A stretch of 53,068 bases of DNA, taken from Actinomycetota bacterium (GTDB lineage Bacteria; Actinomycetota; Actinomycetes; Mycobacteriales; Micromonosporaceae). The stretch covers positions 97,000 to 150,067 of the forward strand of contig VAWN01000033.1 in assembly GCA_005885555.1 (NCBI GenBank). Direction: 5' to 3'. Made by a program: the position numbers and the translations under genes. The notes below the pieces were generated by a model. That model ran no database searches. It was given only the letters and a program-made list of their open reading frames with translations, and was not told the DNA's origin. Shown here one piece after another: positions 1 through 8,455 of this stretch (the stretch's first letter is position 1; every line of letters begins with the position of its first letter).

Positions 1-330
1 GCCGAACGGCGCCTCCCGCGACGACCTGGACGGCGCCTCCCGCGACGACCTGGACGGAGCTTCCCGCTGCGGCCCGCCGCGGTCCGAACGCGGCGGCGCC
101 GGGCGCGGCGGCTCGTCGGGTACCGGTTCCCCGCCCCCGGGATCGGCGAGGCTGTCCAGGCCGGCGTACAGGTTCGTGGGTGCCTCGTCGTCGGCACCCG
201 GGCCGAGCTCGCCACCCGCCTTCCGAGCCTGGCGGAGGTCGGCGATCCAGCCCAGGTCCTCGTTGGAGACCTGGTCGCGCTCGACGCGTCCACGTCCCTT
301 CCGCCGGCCCTTGTCAGGATGGTCGGTCAC
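1..330 (-). CDS. N-terminal part of an unidentified hydrophilic protein (truncated by window edge)
   Basis: A GTG-initiated frame of 110 codons runs off the left edge. Its start overlaps the rarA stop in a GTGA arrangement, so the two are probably translationally coupled in one operon. The first residues ([14 protein letters not shown]) are basic. They are followed by a short conserved-looking stretch ([17 protein letters not shown]) and then a Pro/Arg/Ser-rich low-complexity tail containing a tandem EAPSRSSR repeat. No catalytic motif is visible in the part present. It may be a membrane or surface-associated protein with a disordered N-terminus, but I do not recognise the family. Reading-frame continuity and the coupling make it likely to be real. 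Confidence 0.55.
   Translation of the reverse strand, partial: MTDHPDKGRRKGRGRVERDQVSNEDLGWIADLRQARKAGGELGPGADDEAPTNLYAGLDSLADPGGGEPVPDEPPRPAPPRSDRGGPQREAPSRSSREAPSRSSREAPFG
8..55. repeat. 24-bp tandem repeat, two exact copies plus a decayed third
   Basis: Bases 8-31 and 32-55 are identical 24-mers beginning GGCGCCTCCCGC. The next bases (GGAGCTTCCCGC) look like the start of a diverged third copy. The repeat lies inside the truncated minus-strand gene and encodes repeated EAPSRSSR. The period is a multiple of 3, so copy-number change would keep the frame. Confidence 0.85.
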
Positions 331-1724
331 GCCTGCACCCCGTTCTCCTCCGCGTCGTCGTCGGTACCGCGTACCAGCCGGCGCAGCCTGGGCAGCCGGT
401 CGGCGACGGCCCGCTCCGCACCGTGCGTGGTCGGCCGGTAGTAGTCCTGCCCGACCACGTCGTCCGGCGGGTACTGCTGGGGTACCACGCCGCGCGGGTC
501 GTCGTGCGGGTACCGGTACCCGGTCCCGTGTCCCAACCCCTTCGAGCCGGGGTAGTGCGCGTCGCGCAGATGCCGGGGTACCGGTCCGGCCTTGCCGGCC
601 CGCACGTCCTGCATCGCTGCGGAGATCCCCATCGTCACCGCGTTGGACTTCGGCGCGGTCGCCAGGTGCACCACCGCCTGCGCCAGGTTCAGCTGCGCCT
701 CGGGCAGCCCGATCAGCTGTACCGCCTGCGCCGCCGCGGTCGCCACGAGCAGCGCGGTCGGGTCGGCCATCCCGACGTCCTCGCTCGCGAAGATGACCAG
801 CCGGCGGGCGATGAACCGGGGATCCTCGCCGGCCACCAGCATCCGCGCCAGCCAGTGCAGCGCGGCGTCCACGTCCGAACCGCGCAGGCTCTTGATGAAC
901 GCGCTGATCACGTCGTAGTGCGCGTCGCCGTCCCGGTCATAGCGGACGGCCGCCACGTCGACCGCCTTCTCCGCGGTACCAAGGTCGATCTCGGTGTCGC
1001 CCTGCGCGGTCGCGGAGCTGGCCGCGGCCTCCAGCGCGGTCAGCGCCTTGCGCACGTCGCCGGCGGCGAGCCGGACCAGATGATCCTCGGCGTCGGCGGC
1101 CAGGGTGACCGAGCCGCCCAGCCCGCGCTCGTCGGTCAGCGCCCGCTTGACCAGCCCCCGTACCGCCTCGTCGTCCAGCGGTTGCAGGGTCAGCAGCACG
1201 CACCGGGACAGCAGCGGCGAGATGACGGAGAAGTACGGGTTCTCGGTCGTCGCCGCGAGCAGCGTCACCGTCCGGTCCTCGACCGCGGCCAGCAGCGAGT
1301 CCTGCTGGGTCTTGCTGAACCGGTGCACCTCGTCGATGAACAGCACGGTCGGGCGGCCACCGGCGCGCCGTTCCCGGCGGGCGCCGTCGATCACCGCCCG
1401 GACCTCCTTGACCCCGGCCGACAGCGCCGACATCGCCACGAACCGGCGGTCGCCGGCACCGGCGACCAGGTGCGCGATGGTGGTCTTGCCGCTGCCCGGC
1501 GGCCCCCAGAGGATCACCGACATCGGCGTCGAGCCGAGGACCAGCTGGCGCAGCGGCGCGCCGGGAGCCAGCAGGTGGTCCTGGCCGACGAGCTCGTCGA
1601 GGGTACGCGGACGCATCCGCACGGCCAGCGGCGAGTCCGGCCCGGGTGCCGTGAAGCCGGCCGGAGCCACCGCCCCGGCCGGTTCGAGCGTGAAGAGTCC
1701 TTCCGCGTCCATCCCCGACGACAC
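327..1724 (-). CDS. rarA: Replication-associated recombination protein RarA (MgsA), AAA+ ATPase
   Basis: The protein has 465 residues and belongs to the clamp-loader-like AAA+ family that acts at stalled replication forks. Visible motifs are Walker [10 protein letters not shown] (about residues 74-82), Walker [11 protein letters not shown], and the sensor-1 region [11 protein letters not shown] typical of RarA. The C-terminal tetramerisation region has [10 protein letters not shown] and the closing [18 protein letters not shown]. Length is normal. The start is taken as the GTG giving MSSGMDAEG; the ATG four codons later is an equally possible start. Its end overlaps the next minus-strand gene by 4 nt. 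The small membrane protein gene and aspS lie just upstream on the same strand. Confidence 0.95.
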   Translation of the reverse strand: MSSGMDAEGLFTLEPAGAVAPAGFTAPGPDSPLAVRMRPRTLDELVGQDHLLAPGAPLRQLVLGSTPMSVILWGPPGSGKTTIAHLVAGAGDRRFVAMSALSAGVKEVRAVIDGARRERRAGGRPTVLFIDEVHRFSKTQQDSLLAAVEDRTVTLLAATTENPYFSVISPLLSRCVLLTLQPLDDEAVRGLVKRALTDERGLGGSVTLAADAEDHLVRLAAGDVRKALTALEAAASSATAQGDTEIDLGTAEKAVDVAAVRYDRDGDAHYDVISAFIKSLRGSDVDAALHWLARMLVAGEDPRFIARRLVIFASEDVGMADPTALLVATAAAQAVQLIGLPEAQLNLAQAVVHLATAPKSNAVTMGISAAMQDVRAGKAGPVPRHLRDAHYPGSKGLGHGTGYRYPHDDPRGVVPQQYPPDDVVGQDYYRPTTHGAERAVADRLPRLRRLVRGTDDDAEENGVQA

Positions 1725-1784
1725 TACCGGCCCGGCGCGTCCATGGTTACGGTGCGCGGGCCGGGCCGGGTGCGACGTACGACC

Positions 1785-1967
1785 TCAGCGGCGCCAGCGA
1801 CCGGCCCGGACGGTACCCAGCGGCGCGAAGTGCAGGGCCAGGAAGACCAGGCCGAGCGTACTCACAGTGGTGGCGTTGATGCCGCCCGAGCCCTTGTTGA
1901 CCAGCTCCAGGATGAACGCGATGGCGAAGAGTACCGCCGCGATGATCGCGAACACGGGTTCCTCCAT
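1785..1967 (-). CDS. Small conserved-looking two-span membrane protein
   Basis: This predicted protein is 60 residues from the ATG. Two hydrophobic segments (about residues 5-22 and 34-47, around FAIIAAVLFAIAFILEL and LGLVFLALHFAPLG) flank a short NKGSGGIN loop, and the tail is Arg-rich. The in-frame GTG at 1955-1953 (VFAIIAAV) follows a GGAGGA ribosome binding site at ideal spacing, so the real product may be about 56 residues. It sits between aspS and rarA on the same strand. I believe similar small membrane proteins exist in actinobacteria, but no function is inferable. Confidence 0.7.
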   Translation of the reverse strand: MEEPVFAIIAAVLFAIAFILELVNKGSGGINATTVSTLGLVFLALHFAPLGTVRAGRWRR

Positions 1968-2035
1968 ACGGGGTAGGGGACCCCGGATGAATACCCGTTC
2001 ATCCGCGGCGCTAAGCGCTCAGCGCGCCCGCCCCG

Positions 2036-3853
2036 TCAGCCGGAGTGCTCGACCCGGACCGCGACACCGCTGGTGCCCGGTGGTACCTCGACCGGCGTCT
2101 TCGGCTTGGCGTCCACCCCGGCCTCGGTCCGCTGCGCCGCGGTGATCGGTGTCGGCGCGCCGGTCAGCGGGTCGAACCCGCCCCGCGTCTTGGGGAACGC
2201 GATCACCTCGCGGATCGACTCCGCCCCGGCCAGCAGCATGCAGATCCGGTCCCAGCCCAGCGCGATGCCGCCGTGCGGCGGCGGCCCGTACTTGAACGCC
2301 TCCAGCAGGAAGCCGAACTTCTCGTCCGCCTCCTCCGGGCTGATGCCCAGCGTGTCGAAGACCCGCCGCTGCACGTCGGCGCGGTGGATACGGATCGAGC
2401 CGCCGCCGATCTCGTTGCCGTTGCAGACGATGTCGTAGGCGTACGCCAGCGCCTGGTCCGGCGCCTCCTCGAACCGGTCGATCCACTCCCCGTTCGGCGA
2501 GGTGAACGGGTGGTGCACCGCGGTCCATTCGCCGTCGTCGGTCCGCTCGAACATCGGCGCGTCGACGACCCAGCAGAACGCCCAGGCGTCCGGGTCGACC
2601 AGGCCCGCGCGGCGGGCGATCTCGATCCGGGCCGCGCCGAGCAGCTCCTGGGCCTCCCGCCGGTCGGCGGAGGCCGCGAAGAAGACCGCGTCGCCGGGCT
2701 TGGCGCCGACCGCGTCGGCGAGGCCGGCCAGGTGGGCCTCGGAGAGGTTCCTGGCGACCGGGCCGCGGGCCTCGCCGGTCTCCGCGTCGAGCACCACGTA
2801 GGCCAGGCCGCGGGCGCCGCGGGCCTTCGCCCAGTCCTGCCAGCCGTCCAGCTCCTTGCGGGACTGGGTGGCGCCGCCGGGCATGACCACCGCACCGACG
2901 TACCCGCCCGCGTCGATCGCCTGCGCGAAGACCCGGAACGCGGTACCCGCGAAGTACTGCGACAGGTCGGTCAGCTCCACCCCGTACCGCAGGTCGGGCT
3001 TGTCAGAGCCGTACCGGCTCATCGCCTCGTGCCAGGTGATCCGCGGGATCGGCGTCGGGATCCGGTACCCGGCCAGGTCCTCCCACAGCGCGCCGACGAC
3101 GGCCTCGCCGAGCTCGATCACGTCGTCCTGGGTCACGAACGACATCTCGATGTCCAGCTGGGTGAACTCCGGCTGCCGGTCGGCGCGGAAGTCCTCGTCG
3201 CGGTAGCAGCGGGCGATCTGGTAGTACCGTTCCAGCCCGGCCACCATCAGCAGCTGCTTGAACAGCTGGGGCGACTGCGGCAGGGCGTACCAGGTGCCCG
3301 GCTGCAGCCGGACCGGTACCAGGAAGTCCCGGGCGCCCTCCGGGGTGGACCGGGTCAGCGTCGGGGTCTCGATCTCGTGGAAGCCGCGCTCGTCCAGTAC
3401 CCGCCGGGCGATCCGGTTCGCCCCGGCGCGCAGCTTGATCGCCCGGGCCGGTCCGGTCCGCCGCAGGTCGAGGTACCGGTACCGCAGCCGCACGTCGTCG
3501 CCGGCCTCGATGTGGTCGTCGACGGGCAGCGGCAGCGGCGCGGCCTCGGACAGGATCGTCAGCCCGGTGGCGTTGACCTCGACCTCGCCGGTGGGCAGCT
3601 CGGGATTCTCGTTGCCCGGCGGGCGCGGGTCGACCCGGCCGGTGACCAGCACGCAGAACTCGTTGCGCAACGCGTGTGCCGCTGCGGCCGGCGCGCCCTC
3701 GCGGAACACCACCTGCACGACGCCCGACGCGTCCCGCAGGTCCACGAAGATCACCCCACCGTGGTCACGCCGGCGGGCCACCCAGCCCGCGAGGGTGACC
3801 GTGGTACCGGCGTCGGCGGCGCGCAGGCCACCGGCCTCATGCGTGCGGATCAC
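2036..3853 (-). CDS. aspS: Aspartyl-tRNA synthetase
   Basis: A 605-residue class IIb synthetase that charges tRNA-Asp in the cytoplasm. The N-terminal OB-fold anticodon domain has [21 protein letters not shown] (residues ~21-42). Class II motif 2 is [20 protein letters not shown], a bacterial-type GAD insertion follows ([16 protein letters not shown]), and motif 3 is GIALGWDRI near the end. The length is that of bacterial AspRS. The start is GTG with GGAG about 11 nt upstream. Whether it is discriminating or also mischarges tRNA-Asn cannot be decided from the sequence alone. The DUF3052 gene is divergent, and the 65-bp gap must hold both promoters. Confidence 0.97.
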   Translation of the reverse strand: MIRTHEAGGLRAADAGTTVTLAGWVARRRDHGGVIFVDLRDASGVVQVVFREGAPAAAAHALRNEFCVLVTGRVDPRPPGNENPELPTGEVEVNATGLTILSEAAPLPLPVDDHIEAGDDVRLRYRYLDLRRTGPARAIKLRAGANRIARRVLDERGFHEIETPTLTRSTPEGARDFLVPVRLQPGTWYALPQSPQLFKQLLMVAGLERYYQIARCYRDEDFRADRQPEFTQLDIEMSFVTQDDVIELGEAVVGALWEDLAGYRIPTPIPRITWHEAMSRYGSDKPDLRYGVELTDLSQYFAGTAFRVFAQAIDAGGYVGAVVMPGGATQSRKELDGWQDWAKARGARGLAYVVLDAETGEARGPVARNLSEAHLAGLADAVGAKPGDAVFFAASADRREAQELLGAARIEIARRAGLVDPDAWAFCWVVDAPMFERTDDGEWTAVHHPFTSPNGEWIDRFEEAPDQALAYAYDIVCNGNEIGGGSIRIHRADVQRRVFDTLGISPEEADEKFGFLLEAFKYGPPPHGGIALGWDRICMLLAGAESIREVIAFPKTRGGFDPLTGAPTPITAAQRTEAGVDAKPKTPVEVPPGTSGVAVRVEHSG

Positions 3854-3905
3854 GTCGAGCAGCTCCTTCGCGTCTGGGTCCTGCCTGCATTCTCGCAGGA
3901 GACCG

Positions 3906-3911
3906 TAGCCT
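3906..3911 (+). promoter_or_regulatory. -10 hexamer TAGCCT of a probable leaderless promoter for the DUF3052 gene
   Basis: TAGCCT ends 7 nt before the ATG at 3919, so transcription would be expected to begin at or next to the start codon. No ribosome binding site precedes the ATG. No convincing -35 is visible. Confidence 0.5.
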
Positions 3912-3918
3912 GTCGGAC

Positions 3919-4299
3919 ATGAGCGGTAAGACGGCGGCGGCCAAGCTGGGCATCAGGCCGGGCGCCACGGTGTACCCGATCAACCCGCCCGGCGACTACG
4001 CCGCGCTCGTCGGCGGCCTGCCGGACGGCGCGCAGCTCACGAAGCAGCGGCCGGCCGACGTCGTGCACGCGTTCGCCAGTACCCGTGCCGAGCTGACCGC
4101 ACACGGCCGGGCAGCGGTCGACGCGGCCCGCCCCGGCGGCCTGGTCTGGATCTCGTACCCGAAGGGCGGCCGCTCGGAACTCAAGCGCGACCTGCTGTGG
4201 GACGCCGTACCCGGCTGGCGGCCGGTCACCCAGATCGCGGTCGACGAGCAATGGTCGGCGATGCGCTTCCGGCCCGAGGACGAGATCAGGAGCCGCTGA
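3919..4299 (+). CDS. DUF3052 family protein
   Basis: A soluble protein of 126 residues ([18 protein letters not shown]...) matching the actinobacterial DUF3052 family. Recognisable stretches are KLGIRPG near the N-terminus, the central block [14 protein letters not shown], and the closing [12 protein letters not shown]. No catalytic motif is apparent and the biochemical function is unknown. It is transcribed divergently from aspS and convergently with hisS, and the two stop codons overlap by 14 bp (4286-4299). That leaves no room for an independent terminator. A leaderless promoter is proposed immediately upstream. Confidence 0.9.
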   Translation: MSGKTAAAKLGIRPGATVYPINPPGDYAALVGGLPDGAQLTKQRPADVVHAFASTRAELTAHGRAAVDAARPGGLVWISYPKGGRSELKRDLLWDAVPGWRPVTQIAVDEQWSAMRFRPEDEIRSR

Positions 4300-5608
4300 G
4301 CAGCTGCGGCCGCAGATCGTCTGCCGGCGGCGTCCAGGCGCCCGGATCGGCGGTCACCTGGTCGCCGGACCGGATGTCCTTGACCTCCCTGGCGTCCGGG
4401 AACCAGACGTACGGGATGCCGCGCCGCTCGGCGAACCGGATCTGCTTGCCGTACTTGGCCGGCGTCGGCGCGACCTCGGTCGGGATCCCCCGCTGCCGCA
4501 GCGCCGCCGCGACCCGGTCGCACTCCGGCCGGGAGTCCTCGTCCGGCAGCGCGACCAGCACGCAGGTCGGTACCGGCCGGGAGGCGGACAGCGCACCGGC
4601 ACCGAAGAGCAGGCCGAGCATCCGGGTGACCCCGATCGAGATGCCGACCCCGGGGAAGCGGTCGGTGCCCGAGGTGGCGAGGTTGTCGTAGCGGCCGCCG
4701 GAGCAGACCGACCCGAACCGCTCGTACCCCTGCATCAGCGTCTCGTAGACGGTACCCGTGTAGTAGTCCAGGCCCCGCGCGATCCGCAGGTCGGCGACCA
4801 CCAGGCCCGGCGCGTGCGCCGCGGCGGCCTCGACGACCCGGACCAGCTCGGCAAGTCCCTCGTCGAGCAGCGGATCGGTGACCCCCAGCGCGCGCACCGC
4901 ATCGACGAACGACCCGTCCGGCGCGGAGATCTCGGCCAGCGCCAGGCACGCCTTCGCCTGCGCTTCGGTCGCCCCGGCCGTCTCGGTCAGCAGCGCCGCC
5001 ACGCCCGCCGGCCCGATCTTGTCCAGCTTGTCGATCGCACGCAGCGCCGCCTCCGGGTCGCCGATGCCCAGCCCGCGGTAGTACCCCTCGCAGAGCTTGC
5101 GGTTGTTGACCAGGATCCGGATCGGCGGGATCGGCAGCCCGCCCAGCGCGTCGCCGACCACGAGCGGCATCTCCACCTCGTAGTGCAACGGCAGCGTGTC
5201 GCGGTCGACGACGTCGATGTCGGCCTGGGTGAACTCGCGGTACCGGCCCTCCTGCGGCCGCTCGCCGCGCCAGGCCCGCTGGATCTGGTACCGCCGGAAC
5301 GGGAACTGCAGCTTACCGGCGTTCTCCAGCACGTACCGCGCGAACGGCACCGTCAGGTCGAAGTGCAGTCCCAGCGCGTCGTCGGCCGGGCCGTCGTCGG
5401 CGGCGTGCAGCCGGCGCAGGACGTATACCTCCTTGGAGGTCTCGCCCTTGCGCAGCAGCTGGTCCAGCGGCTCCACCGCGCGGGTCTCCAGCGGGGCGAA
5501 CCCGTACAGCTCGAACGTGGCGCGGATGCGGTCGAGCACGGCCAGCTCGGCGATGCGCTGGCCGGGCAGCCACTCCGGGAACCCGGACAGCGGAGCGATC
5601 TTGGTCAT
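4286..5608 (-). CDS. hisS: Histidyl-tRNA synthetase
   Basis: A class II synthetase of 440 residues that charges tRNA-His. Diagnostic blocks are the N-terminal SGFPEWLPG, motif 2 region FPFRRYQIQRAWRGERPQEGRYREF, HisA motif ARGLDYYTGTVYE, and HisB-like SVCSGGRYDNL. The C-terminal anticodon-binding domain has KYGKQIRFAERRGIPYVWF. The frame stays open well upstream, but the ATG at 5608 (MTKIAPLSGFPEW) fits the family start. This ATG overlaps the stop of the upstream hydrolase gene as ATGA, so the two are translationally coupled. The 3' end overlaps the convergent DUF3052 gene by 14 bp. Confidence 0.96.
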   Translation of the reverse strand: MTKIAPLSGFPEWLPGQRIAELAVLDRIRATFELYGFAPLETRAVEPLDQLLRKGETSKEVYVLRRLHAADDGPADDALGLHFDLTVPFARYVLENAGKLQFPFRRYQIQRAWRGERPQEGRYREFTQADIDVVDRDTLPLHYEVEMPLVVGDALGGLPIPPIRILVNNRKLCEGYYRGLGIGDPEAALRAIDKLDKIGPAGVAALLTETAGATEAQAKACLALAEISAPDGSFVDAVRALGVTDPLLDEGLAELVRVVEAAAAHAPGLVVADLRIARGLDYYTGTVYETLMQGYERFGSVCSGGRYDNLATSGTDRFPGVGISIGVTRMLGLLFGAGALSASRPVPTCVLVALPDEDSRPECDRVAAALRQRGIPTEVAPTPAKYGKQIRFAERRGIPYVWFPDAREVKDIRSGDQVTADPGAWTPPADDLRPQLLSGS

Positions 5609-6279
5609 GACGTCTCCATGGTCTGCTCGCGCAGGAACGGGTTGCTCCGCCGCTCGCGCCCGACGGTGGTCAGCGGGCCGTGCCCGGGCAGCACGACCGT
5701 CTCGTCGGCCAGCGGGAGCACCTTGTCGCGCAGGCTCGCCAGCATCGCCGCGTGGTCGCCGCCCGGCAGGTCGGTGCGCCCGATGGAGCCGGCGAACAGC
5801 ACGTCGCCGGAGAAGCACAGCGGGGCGTCATCGCCGGGGGTACTGATCAGCACCGACCCCGGGGTGTGACCCGGCGCGTGGTCGATGGTCAACTGCAGGC
5901 CGGCGAGCTGGATCGTGCCGCCGTCGGGCAGCAGCGCGACGTCGTCCGGTTCGCTGTAGGGCAGCCGCCCGCCGAACAGCTGGGTCAGGTCCAGGGACAG
6001 CGCCTTGGCCGGGTCGGCCAGCAGGTACCGGTCGTCCGGGTGGATGTATGCGGTGATCCCCCGCGCGCCGCACACCGGCGCGACCGAGAACGTGTGGTCC
6101 AGGTGTCCGTGGGTGAGCACGACCGCGGCCGGCTGCAGGCGGTGCTCGGCGCAGAGGGCGGCCAGCCGGTCGAGCACGCCGATCCCCGGGTCGATCACCA
6201 CGCACTGCTCGCCGGCCGCGGTTGCGACCACATAACAGTTGGTACCGAAAGCCTGAGCCTCCACGCCGGTCACGAGCAC
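5605..6279 (-). CDS. Metallo-beta-lactamase-fold hydrolase (glyoxalase II-like)
   Basis: About 224 residues with the full metal-binding signature of glyoxalase-II-like hydrolases. These are THGHLDHT (HxHxDH), HAPGHTPGS, SGDVLFAGSIGRTDL and the closing LPGHGPLTT. The substrate is unknown; hydroxyacylglutathione-type thioesters are the family precedent, and in a mycothiol organism a mycothiol conjugate is plausible (inference). Two GTG starts are possible: 6279, six nt after a TACGCT -10 hexamer (leaderless), or 6273, seven nt after GGAG. The gene overlaps hisS by 4 nt (ATGA), and this pairing suggests one operon. Confidence 0.9.
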   Translation of the reverse strand: MLVTGVEAQAFGTNCYVVATAAGEQCVVIDPGIGVLDRLAALCAEHRLQPAAVVLTHGHLDHTFSVAPVCGARGITAYIHPDDRYLLADPAKALSLDLTQLFGGRLPYSEPDDVALLPDGGTIQLAGLQLTIDHAPGHTPGSVLISTPGDDAPLCFSGDVLFAGSIGRTDLPGGDHAAMLASLRDKVLPLADETVVLPGHGPLTTVGRERRSNPFLREQTMETS

Positions 6280-6285
6280 GCTCCG

Positions 6286-6291
6286 AGCGTA
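6286..6291 (-). promoter_or_regulatory. -10-like TACGCT in front of the hydrolase-hisS operon
   Basis: Reading the minus strand, TACGCT is followed by six bases and a GTG. The same hexamer-N6-start geometry is seen before the LuxR gene and pdxS in this window. No clear -35 was identified. Confidence 0.4.
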
Positions 6292-6421
6292 ACCGGGCGC
6301 CCCGACCGGCCGCGCACGGGTTTCCCAGCCGCTGGTCGTACACTCTTGCGGGCGTGTCGTGTGGCACACTGCGGCCGCTGACACATAGATCGCCACCGTG
6401 ATCGTTGGAGGGGAGCGTTCC

Positions 6422-7354
6422 GTGGCTTCCAGCAAGACCAGACAGCGCAAGCTGGCGCGGGCCAAGATGGAACGCCAGATCGCCAGGCGGGCTGCCCAGA
6501 TCCGCCAGCAGCGGCAACGGCTGGCCATCGGGATCGTGAGCGTCGTCGTGGTACTGGGCGCCGTGGGTACCGCCTGGGCGCTGGGTGCCTTCTCCCCGTC
6601 CAGGAAGCCGGCCGCGCCGGTCGCGGCGAGCTGCACCTGGAGCGATGCCGGCACCGGCAACGCCAACCTCAAGGACGTCGGCAAGCCGTCGACGACCGCG
6701 CCGCCGAACACCGGTACCGAGAAGATGACGATCACCACGAACCTCGGCACGGTCACGGCAACGGTCGACCTGGCCAAGTCGCCGTGCACCGCGGCCAGCT
6801 TCGCCTACCTCGCCGGCAAGAACTTCTTCAACAACACCAGGTGCCACCGGCTGTCGACGACCTGGAACGCGCTGCAGTGCGGCGACCCGACGGGTACCGG
6901 ACAGGGCGGCCCCAAGTACACCTACGCCAACGAGTACGTGCCGACGACACCCGCGCCGACCCCGTCGGACAGCCCGAGCCCGACACCCAACCCGAGCGCG
7001 AGCGACGACACGAGCGGCGGCGGCACCGACGTGATCTACCCGGCCGGCTCGATCGCCACGGCCAACACCGCGCCCAACGTCAACGGCAGCCAGTTCTTCA
7101 TCCTCTACAAGGACGGCGTGCTACCCCCCAACTTCACCCTCTTCGGGCAGGTCACCGCCGGTCTGGACGTCGTGCAGCAGGTGGCCGCGGCGGGTGCGGA
7201 CAACGCCTTCGCCAGCCTCGACGGTGGCGGTGGCCACCCGAAGAAGGACATCACCATCCAGACGTTGACCATGGGCAACCAGCCCCAGCCGAGCGGATCG
7301 GCCGCGGCGTCCCCGACGCCCGCGCCGTCCGGCTCCACGTCCACGAAGCCCTGA
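6422..7354 (+). CDS. Membrane-anchored cyclophilin-type peptidyl-prolyl cis-trans isomerase
   Basis: A GTG start at 6422 follows a strong GGAGGGGAG ribosome binding site with a 6-nt spacer, giving 310 residues. A very basic N-terminus (SSKTRQRKLARAKMERQ) precedes one transmembrane helix (about residues 34-55, IGIVSVVVVLGAVGTAWALG). An extracytoplasmic cyclophilin domain follows: TNLGTVTATVDLAKSPCTAASF, RCHRL, ALQCGDPTGTG, NGSQFFI and FTLFGQVTAGLDVV. A Pro/Ser/Thr-rich insertion of about 30 residues (TPAPTPSDSPSP...) interrupts the domain after the NEYVP segment, and another such tail ends the protein. Type II topology suggests a role in folding exported proteins. The next gene is a tandem paralogue. 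Confidence 0.9.
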   Translation: MASSKTRQRKLARAKMERQIARRAAQIRQQRQRLAIGIVSVVVVLGAVGTAWALGAFSPSRKPAAPVAASCTWSDAGTGNANLKDVGKPSTTAPPNTGTEKMTITTNLGTVTATVDLAKSPCTAASFAYLAGKNFFNNTRCHRLSTTWNALQCGDPTGTGQGGPKYTYANEYVPTTPAPTPSDSPSPTPNPSASDDTSGGGTDVIYPAGSIATANTAPNVNGSQFFILYKDGVLPPNFTLFGQVTAGLDVVQQVAAAGADNAFASLDGGGGHPKKDITIQTLTMGNQPQPSGSAAASPTPAPSGSTSTKP

Positions 7355-7411
7355 CCGCTCGCAAGCACTCGATCCGGTCTCCAGCACTCCATCCGGGAAG
7401 GTACGCACACC

Positions 7412-8326
7412 GTGAGTCCGACCAAAGACCGCCAGCGCGCCGCGGCGCGAGCCCGCCTCGAACGGGAGATGGCCGAGCGGGCAGCCGCTGCGAGCCGGCG
7501 CCGCCGGCGCACCACGATCATCGCCTCGGCCGTCGGTGTGGTTGCGGTGCTGTGCCTGGTGCTCGTGCTGGTCATCACGTCGGGCGGGAAGAAGAAGACC
7601 CCGACCGCCGCGCCCAGCGCGACCGCCGCCGCGGCGCCGGCGGCCTGCAAGTGGAAGCCCAACCCGGACCCGAGCGCGTCGGCCGCGCCGAACACCGACC
7701 TCAAGGACGTCGGTACCCCACCGGCCAGCGGCGAGCCCCGCGCCGGTACCCGGAACATGACGATCAACACGAACCTCGGCACGATGGTCATCCAACTGGA
7801 CCTGGCCAAGGCGCCATGCACCGCGGCCAGCTTCACCTACCTGGCCGAGAAACACTTCTTCGATAACACCTCGTGCCACCGGCTGGTCAACAACTCCGGC
7901 GCCGACCCGCAGTCCGGCCAGGCGAAGGACTTCCACGTGCTGCAGTGCGGCGACCCGACCGGCACCGGTAAGGGCGGCCCGAAGTACCAGTTCGACAACG
8001 AGTACGTGCCGACCGACCAGCGGCCGGCATACCCGGCCGGTGTGGTCGCGATGGCCAACAGCGGCCCGAACACCAACGGCAGCCAGTTCTTCATCGTCTT
8101 CGGCGACACCATCCTGCCGGCCGACTACACCCTGTTCGGCACGGTGGTCCAGGGCCTGGACGTCGCCAAGCAGGTCGGCGCGGCCGGCGACGACGGGGCG
8201 TTCGCCCAGGACGCCGGTGGTGGTCACCCGAAGAAGAAGATCACGTTCAGCACGGTCACGGTCGGTCCGGTCGACCCGAACGGCTCGCCGGGCGCCACGA
8301 CCGCGGCCACGCCGTCGCACTCGTAA
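7412..8326 (+). CDS. Membrane-anchored cyclophilin-type peptidyl-prolyl cis-trans isomerase (tandem paralogue)
   Basis: A 304-residue protein from a GTG start with GGAAGG upstream. The architecture matches the preceding gene: a highly basic N-terminus (KDRQRAAARARLEREMAERAA), one membrane helix (about residues 33-55), a linker, and a cyclophilin domain (TNLGTMVIQLDLAKAPCTAASF, CHRLVNN, LQCGDPTGTGKGG, NGSQFFIVFGD, YTLFGTVVQGLDVAKQ). It lacks the Pro/Ser insertion of its neighbour but has a longer loop after CHRL (GADPQSGQAKDFHV). The cyclophilin FHRVI-type signature is altered to CHRL in both copies, keeping the key Arg. The two genes are 57 bp apart and probably co-transcribed. They look like an old duplication. 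Confidence 0.9.
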   Translation: MSPTKDRQRAAARARLEREMAERAAAASRRRRRTTIIASAVGVVAVLCLVLVLVITSGGKKKTPTAAPSATAAAAPAACKWKPNPDPSASAAPNTDLKDVGTPPASGEPRAGTRNMTINTNLGTMVIQLDLAKAPCTAASFTYLAEKHFFDNTSCHRLVNNSGADPQSGQAKDFHVLQCGDPTGTGKGGPKYQFDNEYVPTDQRPAYPAGVVAMANSGPNTNGSQFFIVFGDTILPADYTLFGTVVQGLDVAKQVGAAGDDGAFAQDAGGGHPKKKITFSTVTVGPVDPNGSPGATTAATPSHS

Positions 8327-8442
8327 CGCCGCCGGCCACCAGCCCCGCCACGGCCACCGCGGTCAGGACGGGAAACGCCGGTGCGGCGTAAGACGATCGC
8401 ACTGTCGCACAAACCGGCCGTGCGGGTACGCGGCGGTCCCAC

Positions 8443-8448
8443 TACGCT
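8443..8448 (+). promoter_or_regulatory. -10 hexamer TACGCT, probable leaderless promoter for the D,D-carboxypeptidase
   Basis: TACGCT ends 7 nt before ATG 8456, the same geometry as TAGCCT before the DUF3052 gene. A second ATG at 8450 is too close to the hexamer to be used from this promoter. Confidence 0.45.
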
Positions 8449-8455
8449 CATGCCA

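Noticed and set aside
180-1976. Long plus-strand open frame across rarA and the small membrane protein gene
   Set aside because: It is antisense to a clear AAA+ gene, Arg/Pro/Gly-rich, and without motifs; such shadows are expected at this G+C.
2045-3922. Long plus-strand open frame opposite aspS
   Set aside because: Exactly antisense to a full-length aspartyl-tRNA synthetase; no recognisable domain.
5609-5818. N-terminal extension of hisS
   Set aside because: It overlaps the upstream hydrolase in another frame, is Arg/Ala-rich, and MTKIAPLSGFPEW matches the normal HisS start.
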